Shown in pieces: positions 19,321-29,022 of a stretch of 64,000 nucleotides of DNA (its first letter is position 1; every line of letters starts with the position of its first letter). Below the pieces are notes generated by a model that ran no database searches, was not told the origin of the DNA, and worked only from the letters and a program-made list of their open reading frames with translations. The stretch lies in NCBI RefSeq assembly GCF_014083985.1, contig NZ_CP046907.1:5094501-5158500 (forward strand), written 5' to 3'. The stretch is from Streptomyces sp. SCUT-3 (lineage in GTDB: Bacteria; Actinomycetota; Actinomycetes; Streptomycetales; Streptomycetaceae). The position numbers and the translations under genes are program-made.

Positions 19321-19361
19321 GGCGTGCCCCGCGGACCCCCACCGGGTCCGCGGGGCACGCC
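19321..19361 (+). terminator. Strong stem-loop terminator after the acylase gene
   Basis: A perfect 18-bp inverted repeat with a 5-nt loop (arms 19321-19338 and 19344-19361) 34 bp after the acylase stop. Confidence 0.75.
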
Positions 19362-19409
19362 GTGTTCCGCCTCCCGCCCGGAGGAGCCGGCGGATCCCTT
19401 TCTCCGACG

Positions 19410-19429
19410 CATACCGACTGGTTAGTATG
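19410..19429. promoter_or_regulatory. TetR-type operator CATACCGACTGGTTAGTATG
   Basis: A 20-bp palindrome with arms CATACCGAC/GTTAGTATG, 46 bp upstream of the SDR/ligase operon. It agrees at 16 of 20 positions with the consensus CATACCGACCAGTCGGTATG seen at 24766, 28940 and 37978. Confidence 0.65.
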
Positions 19430-19474
19430 CCGGGCACGGGGCGGAGCCGCCCCGCGAGGCGGAGGGATGCCGGC

Positions 19475-20302
19475 GTGGAATCGAGTACGGACTTCAAGGA
19501 CGCGGCCGTCGTGGTGACGGGGGCGGGCGCCGGCATCGGCGCGGCACTGGCCCGGCGGTTCGCGGCCCTGGGCGCGCGGGTCGTGGTCAACGACCTGGAC
19601 GCCGACGCCGCGCACGCCGTCGCAGAGGAGATCGGCGGCACGGCGGTCCCCGGGGACGCCGCGGGGGAGCAGGGCGTCGCCGAGCTGATCGAGCGGTCGC
19701 GCGCCGCCCTCGGCGGGCGCGTCGACGTCTACTGCGCCAACGCCGGGATCGCCGCGAAGGGCGGGGCCGACGCGCCCGAGGACGCCTGGTCCGCCTCCTG
19801 GGACGTGAACGTGATGGCACACGTGCGGGCGGCCCGCGCGCTGCTGCCGGAGTGGCTGGAGCGCGGCGGCGGACGGTTCGTCTCCACGGTCTCCGCGGCC
19901 GGGCTGCTGACCATGGTGGGCACCGCCCCGTACTCGGTGACCAAGCACGCCGCCCACGCGTTCGCCGAGTGGCTCTCCCTGACCTACCGCCACCGCGGCG
20001 TCTCGGTGCACGCGATCTGCCCGCAGGGTGTGCGCACCAGGATGGTCGAGGAGTCCGGCGCCGCCGGCGACCTGGTGCTCAGGCCCACCGCGATCTCCCC
20101 CGAGGCGGTCGCGGACGCACTGCTGGACGCCGTCGCGGAGAACCGCTTCCTCGTCCTCCCGCACCCGGAGGTCGGCCAGATGTACGCGGGCCGCGCCGCC
20201 GACCCGGAGCGCTGGCTGCGCGGCATGAACAAGGTGCAGCGGGCCCTGGAGGCGGTCGAGCGGGAGGCCGGAGGGCCCGCGGGGCAGCAGACCCGCGCCT
20301 GA
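19475..20302 (+). CDS. SDR family oxidoreductase
   Basis: A 275-residue classical SDR. Motifs are VVTGAGAGIGAALA (cofactor), DLDAD after beta-2 (acidic residue, favouring NAD), CANAG, the catalytic Ser in STVSAAG and YSVTK. GTG at 19475 follows GGAGGG at 8-nt spacing. It lies 126 bp before a fatty-acid-CoA-ligase-like gene on the same strand and shares its operator, so it probably oxidises or reduces a hydroxyacyl/ketoacyl intermediate or an alcohol in the same acyl-CoA pathway. That assignment is inferred from context. Confidence 0.9.
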   Translation: MESSTDFKDAAVVVTGAGAGIGAALARRFAALGARVVVNDLDADAAHAVAEEIGGTAVPGDAAGEQGVAELIERSRAALGGRVDVYCANAGIAAKGGADAPEDAWSASWDVNVMAHVRAARALLPEWLERGGGRFVSTVSAAGLLTMVGTAPYSVTKHAAHAFAEWLSLTYRHRGVSVHAICPQGVRTRMVEESGAAGDLVLRPTAISPEAVADALLDAVAENRFLVLPHPEVGQMYAGRAADPERWLRGMNKVQRALEAVEREAGGPAGQQTRA

Positions 20303-20341
20303 CCGGGCAGCCCCCGCCCGCGCCTGACCGGGCAGCCCCCG
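20292..20341. repeat. 25-bp perfect direct repeat spanning the SDR stop codon
   Basis: Two adjacent 25-bp copies (20292-20316 and 20317-20341). The first copy contains the last codons and the TGA of the SDR gene, so the duplication has copied the gene's 3' end. Confidence 0.85.
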
Positions 20342-20428
20342 CACTCCGCCGCGCACCCGTCACGGGACGGCGGGCGCGCGGCGCGCACACCACCCCCACC
20401 GACACACACGAAGAAGGACCGCACCCGT

Positions 20429-22081
20429 ATGAGCTGGTACCGCAGCAAGCCCTGGCTGGGTCAGTACGACGACGCGCTGCGCGCCGAGCCCGCGCCGCCG
20501 CCCAGCGTGCTGCACGGCTTCCGCGCCTCGGCCGCCGAGACGCCGGAGCGCACCGCGCTGGCCTACTTCGACGCGCGGCTGTCCTACCGCGAGACCGATG
20601 AACTGTCCGACGGCCTCGCCGCCCACCTGGCCGCCCGCGGCTTCCGCCCAGGCGACCGGCTGGCGATCGTGCTGCAGAACGTCCCGCAGTTCGTCGTCGC
20701 CCTGCTGGGCGCCTGGAAGGCCGGCGGCGTGGTCGTCCCGGTCAACCCCATGTACCGGGAGCGGGAGCTGGCGCACGTCCTGCACGACGCCGAGGCCGCG
20801 GCCGTGCTCTGCCACGAGGGCGCCTGGCACGACTTCGTCCGGGAGACGGTCGTCGGCTCCCCGGTGCGCATCTGCCTGATCGCGAACGAGCACGACCTGC
20901 AGACCCGCAACGACCCGCGGGTGCTCCCCGCCGCCGGCGGACCCGCCGCGGAGGGCGCCGACGATGTCCTGGCCGCCGCCCGCGCGGCCCTGGCCCAGGG
21001 GCTGCCGGTGCCCGCCGCGGCCGGCCCCGGCCCGGGGGCCACGGCCCTGATCAGCTACACCTCCGGCACCAGCGGGACGCCCAAGGGCGCCACCAACACC
21101 CACGGCAACCTGGCCTTCAACGCCGAGGGCCAGCGCCGCCTGGCGGGCCTGCCCGGGGAGGGCACGGTCTTCGTGCTGGCACCGCTGTTCCACATCACCG
21201 GCATGGTCTGCCAGCTGGCCAGTGCGCTGTGCAACCGGCTCACCCTGGCCATGGCGCACCGCTTCGAGCCGGGCGTGGTGCTGGACGCGTTCGCCGAGCA
21301 CCGCCCGGTGTTCACGGTCGGCCCCTCCACCGCCTACATGGCGCTGATGGCCCATCCGCTGATGGACCGCGAGCGCTTCTCCTCCTTCACCGCCCTGTAC
21401 TCCGGCGGAGCGCCCCTGCCGCCGGCCGTGGTGGAGCGGTTCCGCGAGGCCTCCGGGCAGTACCTGCACAACGGCTACGGCCTGACCGAGACCTCCGCGC
21501 CGTGCGTGGTCGTGCCCCGCGGGCGCGAGGCTCCGGTGGAGCCGGCCTCGGGCACCCTGTCCATCGGGGTGCCGGTGCCCGGGGCCGTGGTCCGCATCCT
21601 CGACGAGAAGGGCGCCGAGCTGCCGCCGGGGGAGGCCGGCGAGATTGCGGTGAGCGGGCCGATGGTGGTGCCCGGCTACTGGCGCCGGCCCGAGGAGAGC
21701 GCGGCCGCCCTGCCCGGCGGCGAGCTGCTCACCGGCGACGTCGGCCTCATGGACGCCGACGGCTGGGTGTACGTGGTCGACCGCAAGAAGGACATGATCA
21801 ACGCCTCGGGCTTCAAGGTGTGGCCCCGCGAGGTCGAGGACGTGCTGTACACCCACCCCGCGGTGCGGGAGGCGGCCGTGGTGGGCATTCCGGACGAGTA
21901 CCGGGGCGAGACCGTCAAGGCGTTCGTGAGCCTGCGCCCGGGGAAGGGCGCCGAGCCCGGGGAACTGGTGGCGTACTGCAAGGAGCGGCTCGCGGCCTAC
22001 AAGTACCCGCGGGCGGTGGAGATCGTGGAGGAGCTGCCGAAGACCACCAGCGGCAAGATCCTGCGCCGCGAACTGCGCTGA
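20429..22081 (+). CDS. AMP-binding acyl-CoA ligase (long-chain-fatty-acid-CoA ligase type)
   Basis: A 550-residue adenylate-forming enzyme that activates a carboxylic acid to its CoA thioester via an acyl-AMP. The signatures are complete: P-loop YTSGTSGTPKGATNTHGN, GYGLTETSA, the hinge DRKKDMINASGFKVWPREVEDVL and the C-terminal lysine in LPKTTSGKILRREL. ATG 20429 follows GAAGAAGGA. It is the second gene of a likely operon with the SDR under the 19410 operator, and would supply the acyl-CoA for the dehydrogenases elsewhere in the window. Chain length and acid type are not readable. Confidence 0.93.
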   Translation: MSWYRSKPWLGQYDDALRAEPAPPPSVLHGFRASAAETPERTALAYFDARLSYRETDELSDGLAAHLAARGFRPGDRLAIVLQNVPQFVVALLGAWKAGGVVVPVNPMYRERELAHVLHDAEAAAVLCHEGAWHDFVRETVVGSPVRICLIANEHDLQTRNDPRVLPAAGGPAAEGADDVLAAARAALAQGLPVPAAAGPGPGATALISYTSGTSGTPKGATNTHGNLAFNAEGQRRLAGLPGEGTVFVLAPLFHITGMVCQLASALCNRLTLAMAHRFEPGVVLDAFAEHRPVFTVGPSTAYMALMAHPLMDRERFSSFTALYSGGAPLPPAVVERFREASGQYLHNGYGLTETSAPCVVVPRGREAPVEPASGTLSIGVPVPGAVVRILDEKGAELPPGEAGEIAVSGPMVVPGYWRRPEESAAALPGGELLTGDVGLMDADGWVYVVDRKKDMINASGFKVWPREVEDVLYTHPAVREAAVVGIPDEYRGETVKAFVSLRPGKGAEPGELVAYCKERLAAYKYPRAVEIVEELPKTTSGKILRRELR

Positions 22082-22086
22082 CCGCC

Positions 22087-22130
22087 CGGCTCCCGGCCGT
22101 GCGGCCGTGCGGCCGTCCGGCCGGGAGCCG
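22087..22130. terminator. Stem-loop between convergent ligase and AsnC genes
   Basis: A 12-bp perfect inverted repeat CGGCTCCCGGCC/GGCCGGGAGCCG with a 20-nt loop that itself contains GTGCGGCC repeats. It starts 5 bp after the ligase stop. Confidence 0.55.
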
Positions 22131-22157
22131 CCGCAGCTGCCACGGCGCGCCCCGGCC

Positions 22158-22619
22158 TCAGTCGACCGGCAGGCCCTCCGCCTGCTTGATCGTCCGCATG
22201 ATCATCTGCGAGTTGAGCTCCCTGACCCCCGGAAGGGCGGTGAGGCGCTCGATCCACAGCCGCTCGTAGGCGGTGCCGTCCGCCACGGCGATCCGCAGCA
22301 GGCAGCCGGGGGCGCCGTAGAGCCGGTGGGCCTCGACCACGTCGGGGATCCGCTCCACCTCGGCCTCGAAGGCCTCGACGGCACGGCGGTCGCGGTGCAC
22401 CTCCACCGAGGCGAGGATCTCGAAGCCGCGGCCGACCGCGTCCGGGCCCACCACGGCCCGGTAGCCGCGGATCACGCCCTCCTCCTCCAGCCTGCGCACC
22501 CGGCGCAAGCAGGGCGAGGGGGTGAGCCCGACCCGGGCGGCCAGCTCCTGGTTGGTCAGCCGGCCGTCGGCCTGGAGCTCGCGCAATATTCGTCTGTCAA
22601 TCTCGTCAAGAGGGGTCAT
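22158..22619 (-). CDS. Lrp/AsnC family transcriptional regulator
   Basis: A 153-residue feast/famine regulator. The AsnC-type HTH lies at residues 5-60 (LDEIDRRILRELQADGRLTN, QELAARVGLTPSPCLRRVRRLEEEGVIRGY) and the RAM effector domain follows. It is divergent from an asparaginase gene across 135 bp, so it very probably controls that gene in response to an amino acid, and itself. The ATG at 22619 has no Shine-Dalgarno; TTG at 22628 is a less likely alternative. Confidence 0.9.
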   Translation of the reverse strand: MTPLDEIDRRILRELQADGRLTNQELAARVGLTPSPCLRRVRRLEEEGVIRGYRAVVGPDAVGRGFEILASVEVHRDRRAVEAFEAEVERIPDVVEAHRLYGAPGCLLRIAVADGTAYERLWIERLTALPGVRELNSQMIMRTIKQAEGLPVD

Positions 22620-22632
22620 GGATGCCAATGTA

Positions 22633-22670
22633 ACGCGCGTAGCGCGTGGATTTCGCAAGCATATTGTGCG
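22633..22670. promoter_or_regulatory. Candidate AsnC operators in the divergent region
   Basis: Two inverted repeats: ACGCGC-GTA-GCGCGT at 22633-22647, 14 bp before the AsnC start, and CGCA-N9-TGCG at 22654-22670. The area is AT-rich for this genome, as expected for Lrp-type sites. Confidence 0.45.
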
Positions 22671-22754
22671 GTTCTCTCGATATTCTCGACGTCTGTAAAG
22701 AATCTGTGGACGCAGTGGACACAAAGGGTCTGTGAGCACAAAGGGGAGGACAGC

Positions 22755-23801
22755 GTGCGCCGGGTCGTCGTCATCAGCACCGGGGGGACCATCGCCAGCC
22801 GCTGGCAGGGCGAGGGCTACGCGGCCCAGGCCGACGGGAGCGAGGTACTCGCCTCGGCGCCCGTGCCCGAAGGACTGGACGTCCGGGTCGTCGACCTCTT
22901 CACGGTCAACAGCTCCCGGATCACCACCGCCCACCAGCTGGAACTGCTGCGCACGGTCCGGGAGGTCCTGACCGACCCCGAGGTCGCCGGCGTCGTCGTC
23001 ACCCACGGCACGGACACCCTCGAGGAGTCCGCCTACCTGCTGAGCCTGTTCCACGACGACCCGCGCCCGGTCGTCTTCACCGGCGCGCAGCAGCCCCTGG
23101 AGGTCGCCGACGGCGACGCCCCGGGCAACCTCTACGACGCGCTGCTGACCGCCTCCTGCGGGCGGGACACCGGGGTGGTGATCGTCTTCGCCGGCCTGGT
23201 CCACGAGGCCCGGGGGACCGTCAAGGTCCACACCCTCGCCCCGCAGGCCTTCGCCGACCCCTGCGGCAGCCCCCTCGGCCGCGTCGAGTTCGGCCGGGTC
23301 ACCTGGCTGCGCAGGCCCGACCGCACGCCCGCCCTCGAACTCAGACTGCCCGGCCCCGGCGGCCGGCTGCCCCGCGTGGACATCGTCATGCACCACACGG
23401 GCGCCGACACCCTCCTCCTCGACGCCGTCCTGGCCGCGGGGGCCGAGGGCGTCGTGCTGGTGGGCACCGGTGCGGGCAACGCCACGCCCGACATCGCCGC
23501 CGCGGTGGCCCGTGCCGTGGACTCCGGGGTCCTGGTCGCCCTGAGCACGCGGGTCCAGACCGGTCCCGTCGCCGCGCTCTACACCGGCGGAGGGGCCGTC
23601 GACCTCGCCGCGGCCGGCGCCCTGCTCTCCGGATCCCTGCGGGCCGGCCAGACCCGCATCGCGGTGCTCGCCTCGCTGCTGTCGGCGGGCCCCGCCGCCA
23701 CGGCCGCCGAACGCACCGACGTGCTGCGCCGGGTCCTGGACGGCGCGGCCGTCGAGCCCCCTCTCTCGGCCCCCGCGGGCTCCCGCCGCAGCGCCGCCTG
23801 A
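22755..23801 (+). CDS. Asparaginase
   Basis: A 348-residue L-asparaginase-family amidohydrolase, releasing ammonia from asparagine. Both catalytic threonine motifs are present: VISTGGTIAS at the N-terminus and VVTHGTDTLEESAY at about residue 80-93, with the catalytic Lys region FTGAQQPLE after it. No signal peptide, so cytoplasmic. GTG 22755 follows GGGGAGGA. The divergent AsnC-family gene is its likely regulator. The C-terminal 25 residues are Pro/Ser/Ala-rich and outside the family fold. Confidence 0.92.
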   Translation: MRRVVVISTGGTIASRWQGEGYAAQADGSEVLASAPVPEGLDVRVVDLFTVNSSRITTAHQLELLRTVREVLTDPEVAGVVVTHGTDTLEESAYLLSLFHDDPRPVVFTGAQQPLEVADGDAPGNLYDALLTASCGRDTGVVIVFAGLVHEARGTVKVHTLAPQAFADPCGSPLGRVEFGRVTWLRRPDRTPALELRLPGPGGRLPRVDIVMHHTGADTLLLDAVLAAGAEGVVLVGTGAGNATPDIAAAVARAVDSGVLVALSTRVQTGPVAALYTGGGAVDLAAAGALLSGSLRAGQTRIAVLASLLSAGPAATAAERTDVLRRVLDGAAVEPPLSAPAGSRRSAA

Positions 23802-23912
23802 CCTCTTCCCGGGCCGGATCCGGGCCCGGCCCGCGCCCGGCACTCCACCCCTGTGCCCCGCCCCGGCACTCCGCCCCGGAGGGCGGCTCCGGACCCGGAC
23901 ATTCCCCTTCCC

Positions 23913-23930
23913 GCATACCGCTCGGTATGC
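23913..23930. promoter_or_regulatory. TetR autoregulatory operator GCATACCGCTCGGTATGC
   Basis: A perfect palindrome with 8-bp arms and 2-nt centre. It contains the same CATACCG/CGGTATG half-sites as the 20-bp operators but with 2 rather than 6 bases between them. It lies 124 bp upstream of the TetR start. Confidence 0.65.
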
Positions 23931-24054
23931 TGGCGGGCGCGTCCGGGGCGGTCGAGGTGCCGGGCGGGCCGGACCACCACCGGCGGGCACGGCCGGTGCG
24001 GCCGGTGCGGCGACACGCGGCCTCTCCGGCTCGCGCGACGGAGAGGAGCGGGTC

Positions 24055-24684
24055 ATGGCGTTGGAGAACCCGGCGGACCGCGGCACGGCGGGCCGCGGCA
24101 CGGCGGACCCGGAAGTCGCGCAGGTGCCCCGGCGGCTGCTGGAGGCCGCCACCCGGCTGTTCGCGCAGGAGGGCTTCGACCGCACCCCGGTGCGGCGGAT
24201 CGTGGAGGAGGCGGGCGTCACCAAGGGCGCCCTCTACCACTACTTCGACTCCAAGGACGACCTGCTCCACGAGATATACGCCCGGGTGCTGCGGCTGCAG
24301 ACCGAGAACCTGGAGCGGATCGCGGCGACCGGCGCCCCCGTCGAGCAGCGGCTGCGGGCCGCGGCCGCGGACGTCGTCGTCACCAGCATCGCCAACCTCG
24401 ACGACTCCAAGATCTTCTTCCGGTCCATGCACCAGCTCGGCGAGGAGAAGCAGAAGGAGGTGCGGGCCGAGCGCCGCCGCTACCACGAGCGGTTCCGCGC
24501 CCTGATCGAGGAGGGGCAGCGCGGCGGCGTCCTGCGGGACGGCGTCCGGGCCGACCTCGTCGTCGACTTCTACTTCGGCTCGGTCCACCACCTGGGCACC
24601 TGGTACCGCGAGGGCGGCCCCCTCGCCGCGGAGACGGTCGCCGAGCACTTCGCCGACCTGCTGATGACCTCGCTGCGCCCCTGA
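24055..24684 (+). CDS. TetR family regulator (paralogue of the TetR at 38087)
   Basis: A 209-residue TetR. HTH: LLEAATRLFAQEGFDRTPVR then EEAGVTKGALYHYFDSKDDLL. From about residue 25 to the end it is closely similar to the product of 38087-38698, with an identical recognition helix TKGALYHYF and long shared stretches such as RAERRRYHERFRALIEEGQR and DFYFGSVHHLGTWYR. ATG 24055 follows GGAGAGGAG. A palindrome upstream suggests autoregulation. It is next to a Zn-oxidoreductase gene whose promoter carries the related 20-bp site. Likely effector: an acyl-CoA (inference). Confidence 0.92.
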   Translation: MALENPADRGTAGRGTADPEVAQVPRRLLEAATRLFAQEGFDRTPVRRIVEEAGVTKGALYHYFDSKDDLLHEIYARVLRLQTENLERIAATGAPVEQRLRAAAADVVVTSIANLDDSKIFFRSMHQLGEEKQKEVRAERRRYHERFRALIEEGQRGGVLRDGVRADLVVDFYFGSVHHLGTWYREGGPLAAETVAEHFADLLMTSLRP

Positions 24685-24765
24685 CCGGGCCCCTGGGAGG
24701 CAACTCACCCCGGCCGGGGCTTCTCAATCCGCACCGGGCGTGGCACCGTGTCCCTCCGTACTGTC

Positions 24766-24785
24766 CATACCGACCAGTCGGGATG
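24766..24785. promoter_or_regulatory. TetR-type operator CATACCGACCAGTCGGGATG
   Basis: Matches the 20-bp consensus at 19 of 20 positions. It ends only 14 bp before the ATG of the oxidoreductase, so a bound repressor would cover the transcription start. Confidence 0.75.
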
Positions 24786-24799
24786 ACGAGAGGGGCGCC

Positions 24800-25786
24800 A
24801 TGAGGGCCTGGCGAGTGCACGAGAACGGCGAGCCGCGCGAGGCGATGCGGCTGGACGAGGTGGAGCGGCCGGCCCCCGGACCGGGGCAGGTCCTGCTGAA
24901 GGTGCGCGCGGCCAACATCAACTTCCCCGACGCCCTGCTGTGCCGCGGCCACTACCAGGTGCGTCCCCCGCTGCCCTTCACGCCCGGCGTGGAGATGTGC
25001 GGCGAGGTCGTCGAGGCGGGGGAGGGCGTCACCGGCCTCGCCCCCGGGACCCGGGTGATGGCCCAGCCCGCCCTGCCCGGCGGCGCGTTCGCCGAGTACG
25101 CCGTCGCCGACGCAGCGGCCGTCGCGCCCGCCCCCGAGGCGCTCGACGACGCCGAGGCCGCCGCGCTGCACATCGGCTACCAGACCGGCTGGTTCGGCCT
25201 GCACCGCAGGGCGCGCCTGCAGCCCGGCGAGACCCTGCTGGTGCACGCCGCGGCCGGCGGCGTGGGCAGCGCGGCGATCCAGCTGGGCAAGGCGGCCGGC
25301 GCCACCGTGATCGGCGTGGTCGGCGGCCCCGAGAAGGCGAAGGCGGCCCGCGATCTCGGTGCGGACGTCGTGGTCGACCGCCGCAGCGAGGACTTCGTGT
25401 CCGTCGTCAAGGAGGTCACCGGCGGACGCGGCGCCGACGTGGTCTACGACCCGGTCGGCGGGGACGCCTACACCGGCTCCACCAAGTGCATCGCCTTCGA
25501 GGGCCGCATCGTGGTCGTCGGCTTCGCCGGGGGCACGATCCCCGCCCCGGGCCTGAACCACGCGCTGGTGAAGAACTACTCGATCCTGGGCCTGCACTGG
25601 GGGCTGTACAACGCCAAGGACCCGGCCGCGGTGCGCGCCTGCCACGAGGAGCTGACCCGGCTCGCCGCCGAGGGCGTCGTCAAGCCGCTGGTCAGCGAGC
25701 GCGTCCCCCTGGACGGCGCCGCCGACGCGGTCCAGCGCGTCGCCGACGGCACCACCACCGGCCGCGTGGTCGTCGTCAACCCCTGA
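24800..25786 (+). CDS. NADPH:quinone oxidoreductase family (zinc-free MDR) protein
   Basis: A 328-residue medium-chain reductase of the quinone oxidoreductase/enoyl reductase group. The GroES-like domain (residues 1-115) lacks the zinc cysteines; the cofactor motif is LVHAAAGGVGSAAIQLGK at about residue 150. Such proteins reduce quinones, enones or enoyl-CoAs with NADPH. The ATG at 24800 follows GAGAGGGG. It lies downstream of the TetR gene at 24055 and its promoter overlaps an operator of the shared motif, so it is a likely target. The adjacent kinase/ACAD operon has the same operator. Confidence 0.92.
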   Translation: MRAWRVHENGEPREAMRLDEVERPAPGPGQVLLKVRAANINFPDALLCRGHYQVRPPLPFTPGVEMCGEVVEAGEGVTGLAPGTRVMAQPALPGGAFAEYAVADAAAVAPAPEALDDAEAAALHIGYQTGWFGLHRRARLQPGETLLVHAAAGGVGSAAIQLGKAAGATVIGVVGGPEKAKAARDLGADVVVDRRSEDFVSVVKEVTGGRGADVVYDPVGGDAYTGSTKCIAFEGRIVVVGFAGGTIPAPGLNHALVKNYSILGLHWGLYNAKDPAAVRACHEELTRLAAEGVVKPLVSERVPLDGAADAVQRVADGTTTGRVVVVNP

Positions 25787-25876
25787 CCCCGGTGCGGGGA
25801 GCGCCCGCTCCCCGCACCCGCGCCGCACCGCGCCGCGCACGGCGCCCCCGCGGGAGCGGCTCCTGCACTGCCCCCT

Positions 25877-26278
25877 GTGGAAACGGACTGGAGCGGGGTG
25901 CGGGAGCGCGTCCTCGAGGCGTACGGCGCACGCACCGGACGGGGACGCTCCCGCGACGCACCCCGGCCCCCGCCGACCGAGAGCCAGGTGCGCGAGGCGG
26001 AGGAGCAGTTCGGCATCGCCTTCCCCTCCGACTACCGCGGCTTCCTCCTGCGGGTCGGGGCCGGGGGATTCCTGGTGCACGCCCTGCACCGGGGGCCGGA
26101 CGGCTGGGCCTGGGAAGGGGATCCGAGCACGGACCGCACCCGCCTCGCCACCCCCTTCCCCGACCCCGCCTCCCACCGGGCCCTGACGGAGGAGCTCGAC
26201 CTGCGCTGGAACGACACCGAAGTCGAACCGCGCCTGCTCGACGCACTGGCGCGACGCGGCTGCGTCGTCCTGAGGTAG
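25877..26278 (+). CDS. SMI1/KNR4 family protein, probably truncated
   Basis: A 133-residue protein with the start of an SMI1/KNR4 domain (TESQVREAEEQFGIAFPSDYRGFLLRVGAGGF, residues 34-65), a fold used as immunity proteins against contact toxins and as generic adaptors. Streptomyces homologues are usually 180-250 residues; here the frame stops early after WNDTEVEPRLLDALARRG. In another frame 40-90 bp later the sequence DEDGLVIVVPVHGSEPGRARF resembles the family's C-terminal strand, so the gene may be frameshifted or decayed. No toxin gene is adjacent. The start codon may be the GTG/ATG pair near 25877. Confidence 0.55.
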   Translation: METDWSGVRERVLEAYGARTGRGRSRDAPRPPPTESQVREAEEQFGIAFPSDYRGFLLRVGAGGFLVHALHRGPDGWAWEGDPSTDRTRLATPFPDPASHRALTEELDLRWNDTEVEPRLLDALARRGCVVLR

Positions 26279-26659
26279 CGGCTCGTCCCCCACCGGGAGC
26301 GGACGAGGACGGGCTCGTGATCGTGGTCCCCGTGCATGGGAGTGAGCCTGGCCGGGCCCGTTTCCGGCGGGCAGGGCACGGGGCGGCCGCTGCCCCTGCG
26401 GGTCCGGGCGCCTGACGGCCGGTGAGGTCGGGGCCGCCACCGCGCACAGGGCGCCGACGGCGACCCGGACCGTGTCGTAGGAGCCGAACGCGTCCCGTGC
26501 CACGCCCCCGGGGAGGCAGGCGTCCCGGCGCCCACCCGGCGAAGCATGGCCCGCCGGGCACGGGAACGGCGGTCGTCGCCGCGCCGGCCGCCGGCGGGGA
26601 TGCCGGGCGGCCGGCGCGGCGGCGACCGCCGCCGGGGGCGCAGCGCCCCTACGCGTGCT
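26279..26659. other. Gene-free region with a 25-bp stem terminator
   Basis: Between the convergent SMI1 and ACAD genes. The first 130 bp may be decayed SMI1 coding sequence. The rest holds a very long hairpin: arms 26568-26592 and 26606-26630, 25 bp with one G-T wobble and a 13-nt loop, which should terminate transcription in both directions. I see no other gene. Confidence 0.6.
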
Positions 26660-27868
<1,209 letters not shown>

Positions 27869-27873
27869 GGCTG

Positions 27874-28899
27874 TCAACCCTTCCTGACGGTGTCGAGGCC
27901 GCGCTCGACGAGGCCGGGGACCAGCGCGCCGATCCGGTCGAAGCCGGAGCCGACGGTCTGCCCCTTGGTGTAGCGGAGGTGGATGCCCTCCAGGATCACG
28001 GCGAGCTTGAAGCAGGCGAACGCCGTGTACCAGTTGATCCCCGAGACGTCGCGGCCGGAGCGTTCGGCGTAGCGCTCGATCAGCTCCTGCACGGCCGGGT
28101 GGCCGGGCGCGGCGCCGGTGTTGGCGACGGGGGAGTCGTCCCCGGCCGGGCGGTCGCTGTACATCACCAGCAGGCCCAGGTCGGTGAGCGGGTCGCCCAG
28201 GGTGGACATCTCCCAGTCCAGGATCGCCCTGATCCGGTCGCCGGAGTCCACCAGGACGTTGTCCAGGCGGTAGTCGCCGTGCACCACGGCCGGGGCCGGG
28301 GAGGCCGGCAGGCGGGCGCCCAGCTCGGCGTGCAGCTCGTCGATGCCGGCCAGCTCCCGGCTGCGCGACGCCTCCAGCTGCTTGCCCCAGCGGCGCAGCT
28401 GCCGCTCCAGGAAGCCCTCGGGGCGCCCGAAGTCCGCCAGGCCGACCTCGGCCGGGTCGACCGAGTGCAGGGCGGCGAGGGTGTCCACCAGCTCCAGGAC
28501 CACCGCGCGGGTGCGCTGCGGGCCGAGGGCGGACAGCTCCTTCGCCGTACGGTACGGGGTGCCCTCGACGAACTGCATCACGTAGAACGGCGCGCCCAGC
28601 ACCTCCTCGTCCTCGCACAGCAGGACCGGCTCGGGCACGGGCACGGAGGTCGGGTGCAGTGCGCTGATCACGCGGTGCTCCCGGGCCATGTCGTGCGCGG
28701 TGGCCAGCACGTGCCCCAGCGGGGGGCGGCGCACCACCCAGCGCCTCGTCCTGTCGGTGACGGCGTACGTCAGGTTGGACCTGCCGCCTTCGATCAGCTC
28801 GCCGGTCAGCTCTCCCGCCACCAGGCCCGGACGCTCACGGTCCAGGTAGGCGCGCAAGCGCTGCGGATCCAGCCCGGGCGGATTCTGCCCTGCACCCAT
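27874..28899 (-). CDS. Phosphotransferase family protein (ACAD10/11-type hydroxyacyl kinase)
   Basis: A 341-residue kinase of the aminoglycoside phosphotransferase/choline kinase fold. Brenner-type catalytic loop [13 protein letters not shown] and metal motif [17 protein letters not shown] are intact, and the N-lobe has [10 protein letters not shown] and the Lys/Arg strand RRWVVRRPP. The closest recognised relatives are the kinase domain of ACAD10/11 and LvaA, which phosphorylate 4-hydroxyacyl-CoAs so that a partner ACAD can eliminate phosphate. The ATG at 28899 follows ACGAGGAG. First gene of the operon, under the 28940 operator. Antibiotic resistance is unlikely. Confidence 0.9.
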   Translation of the reverse strand: MGAGQNPPGLDPQRLRAYLDRERPGLVAGELTGELIEGGRSNLTYAVTDRTRRWVVRRPPLGHVLATAHDMAREHRVISALHPTSVPVPEPVLLCEDEEVLGAPFYVMQFVEGTPYRTAKELSALGPQRTRAVVLELVDTLAALHSVDPAEVGLADFGRPEGFLERQLRRWGKQLEASRSRELAGIDELHAELGARLPASPAPAVVHGDYRLDNVLVDSGDRIRAILDWEMSTLGDPLTDLGLLVMYSDRPAGDDSPVANTGAAPGHPAVQELIERYAERSGRDVSGINWYTAFACFKLAVILEGIHLRYTKGQTVGSGFDRIGALVPGLVERGLDTVRKG

Positions 28900-28939
28900 C
28901 TACTGCTCCTCGTCACCGATGCTTCGGGTCGGAAGCCAT

Positions 28940-28959
28940 CATGCCGACCAGTCGGTATG
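28940..28959. promoter_or_regulatory. TetR-type operator CATGCCGACCAGTCGGTATG
   Basis: Matches the consensus at 19 of 20 positions, 41 bp upstream of the kinase start on the minus strand. Confidence 0.75.
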
Positions 28960-28980
28960 CAGTCCAGTGGAGGTGCTCAA

Positions 28981-29016
28981 CGGCACACCGCCGGGCCGGG
29001 GCCCGGCGGTGTGCCG
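28981..29016 (-). terminator. Stem-loop terminator after the first tandem paralogue
   Basis: A perfect 17-bp inverted repeat (28981-28997, 29000-29016) with a 2-nt apex, 7 bp beyond the stop codon of the gene at 29023. Confidence 0.7.
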
Positions 29017-29022
29017 CCGCGG

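Noticed and set aside
25877-26278. Toxin-immunity locus
   Set aside because: SMI1/KNR4 proteins can be immunity proteins, but no polymorphic toxin or secretion gene is adjacent, and the gene looks truncated.
27874-28899. Aminoglycoside resistance gene
   Set aside because: The kinase fold is shared, but the operon with an ACAD and the sequence type point to the ACAD10/11 kinase group.
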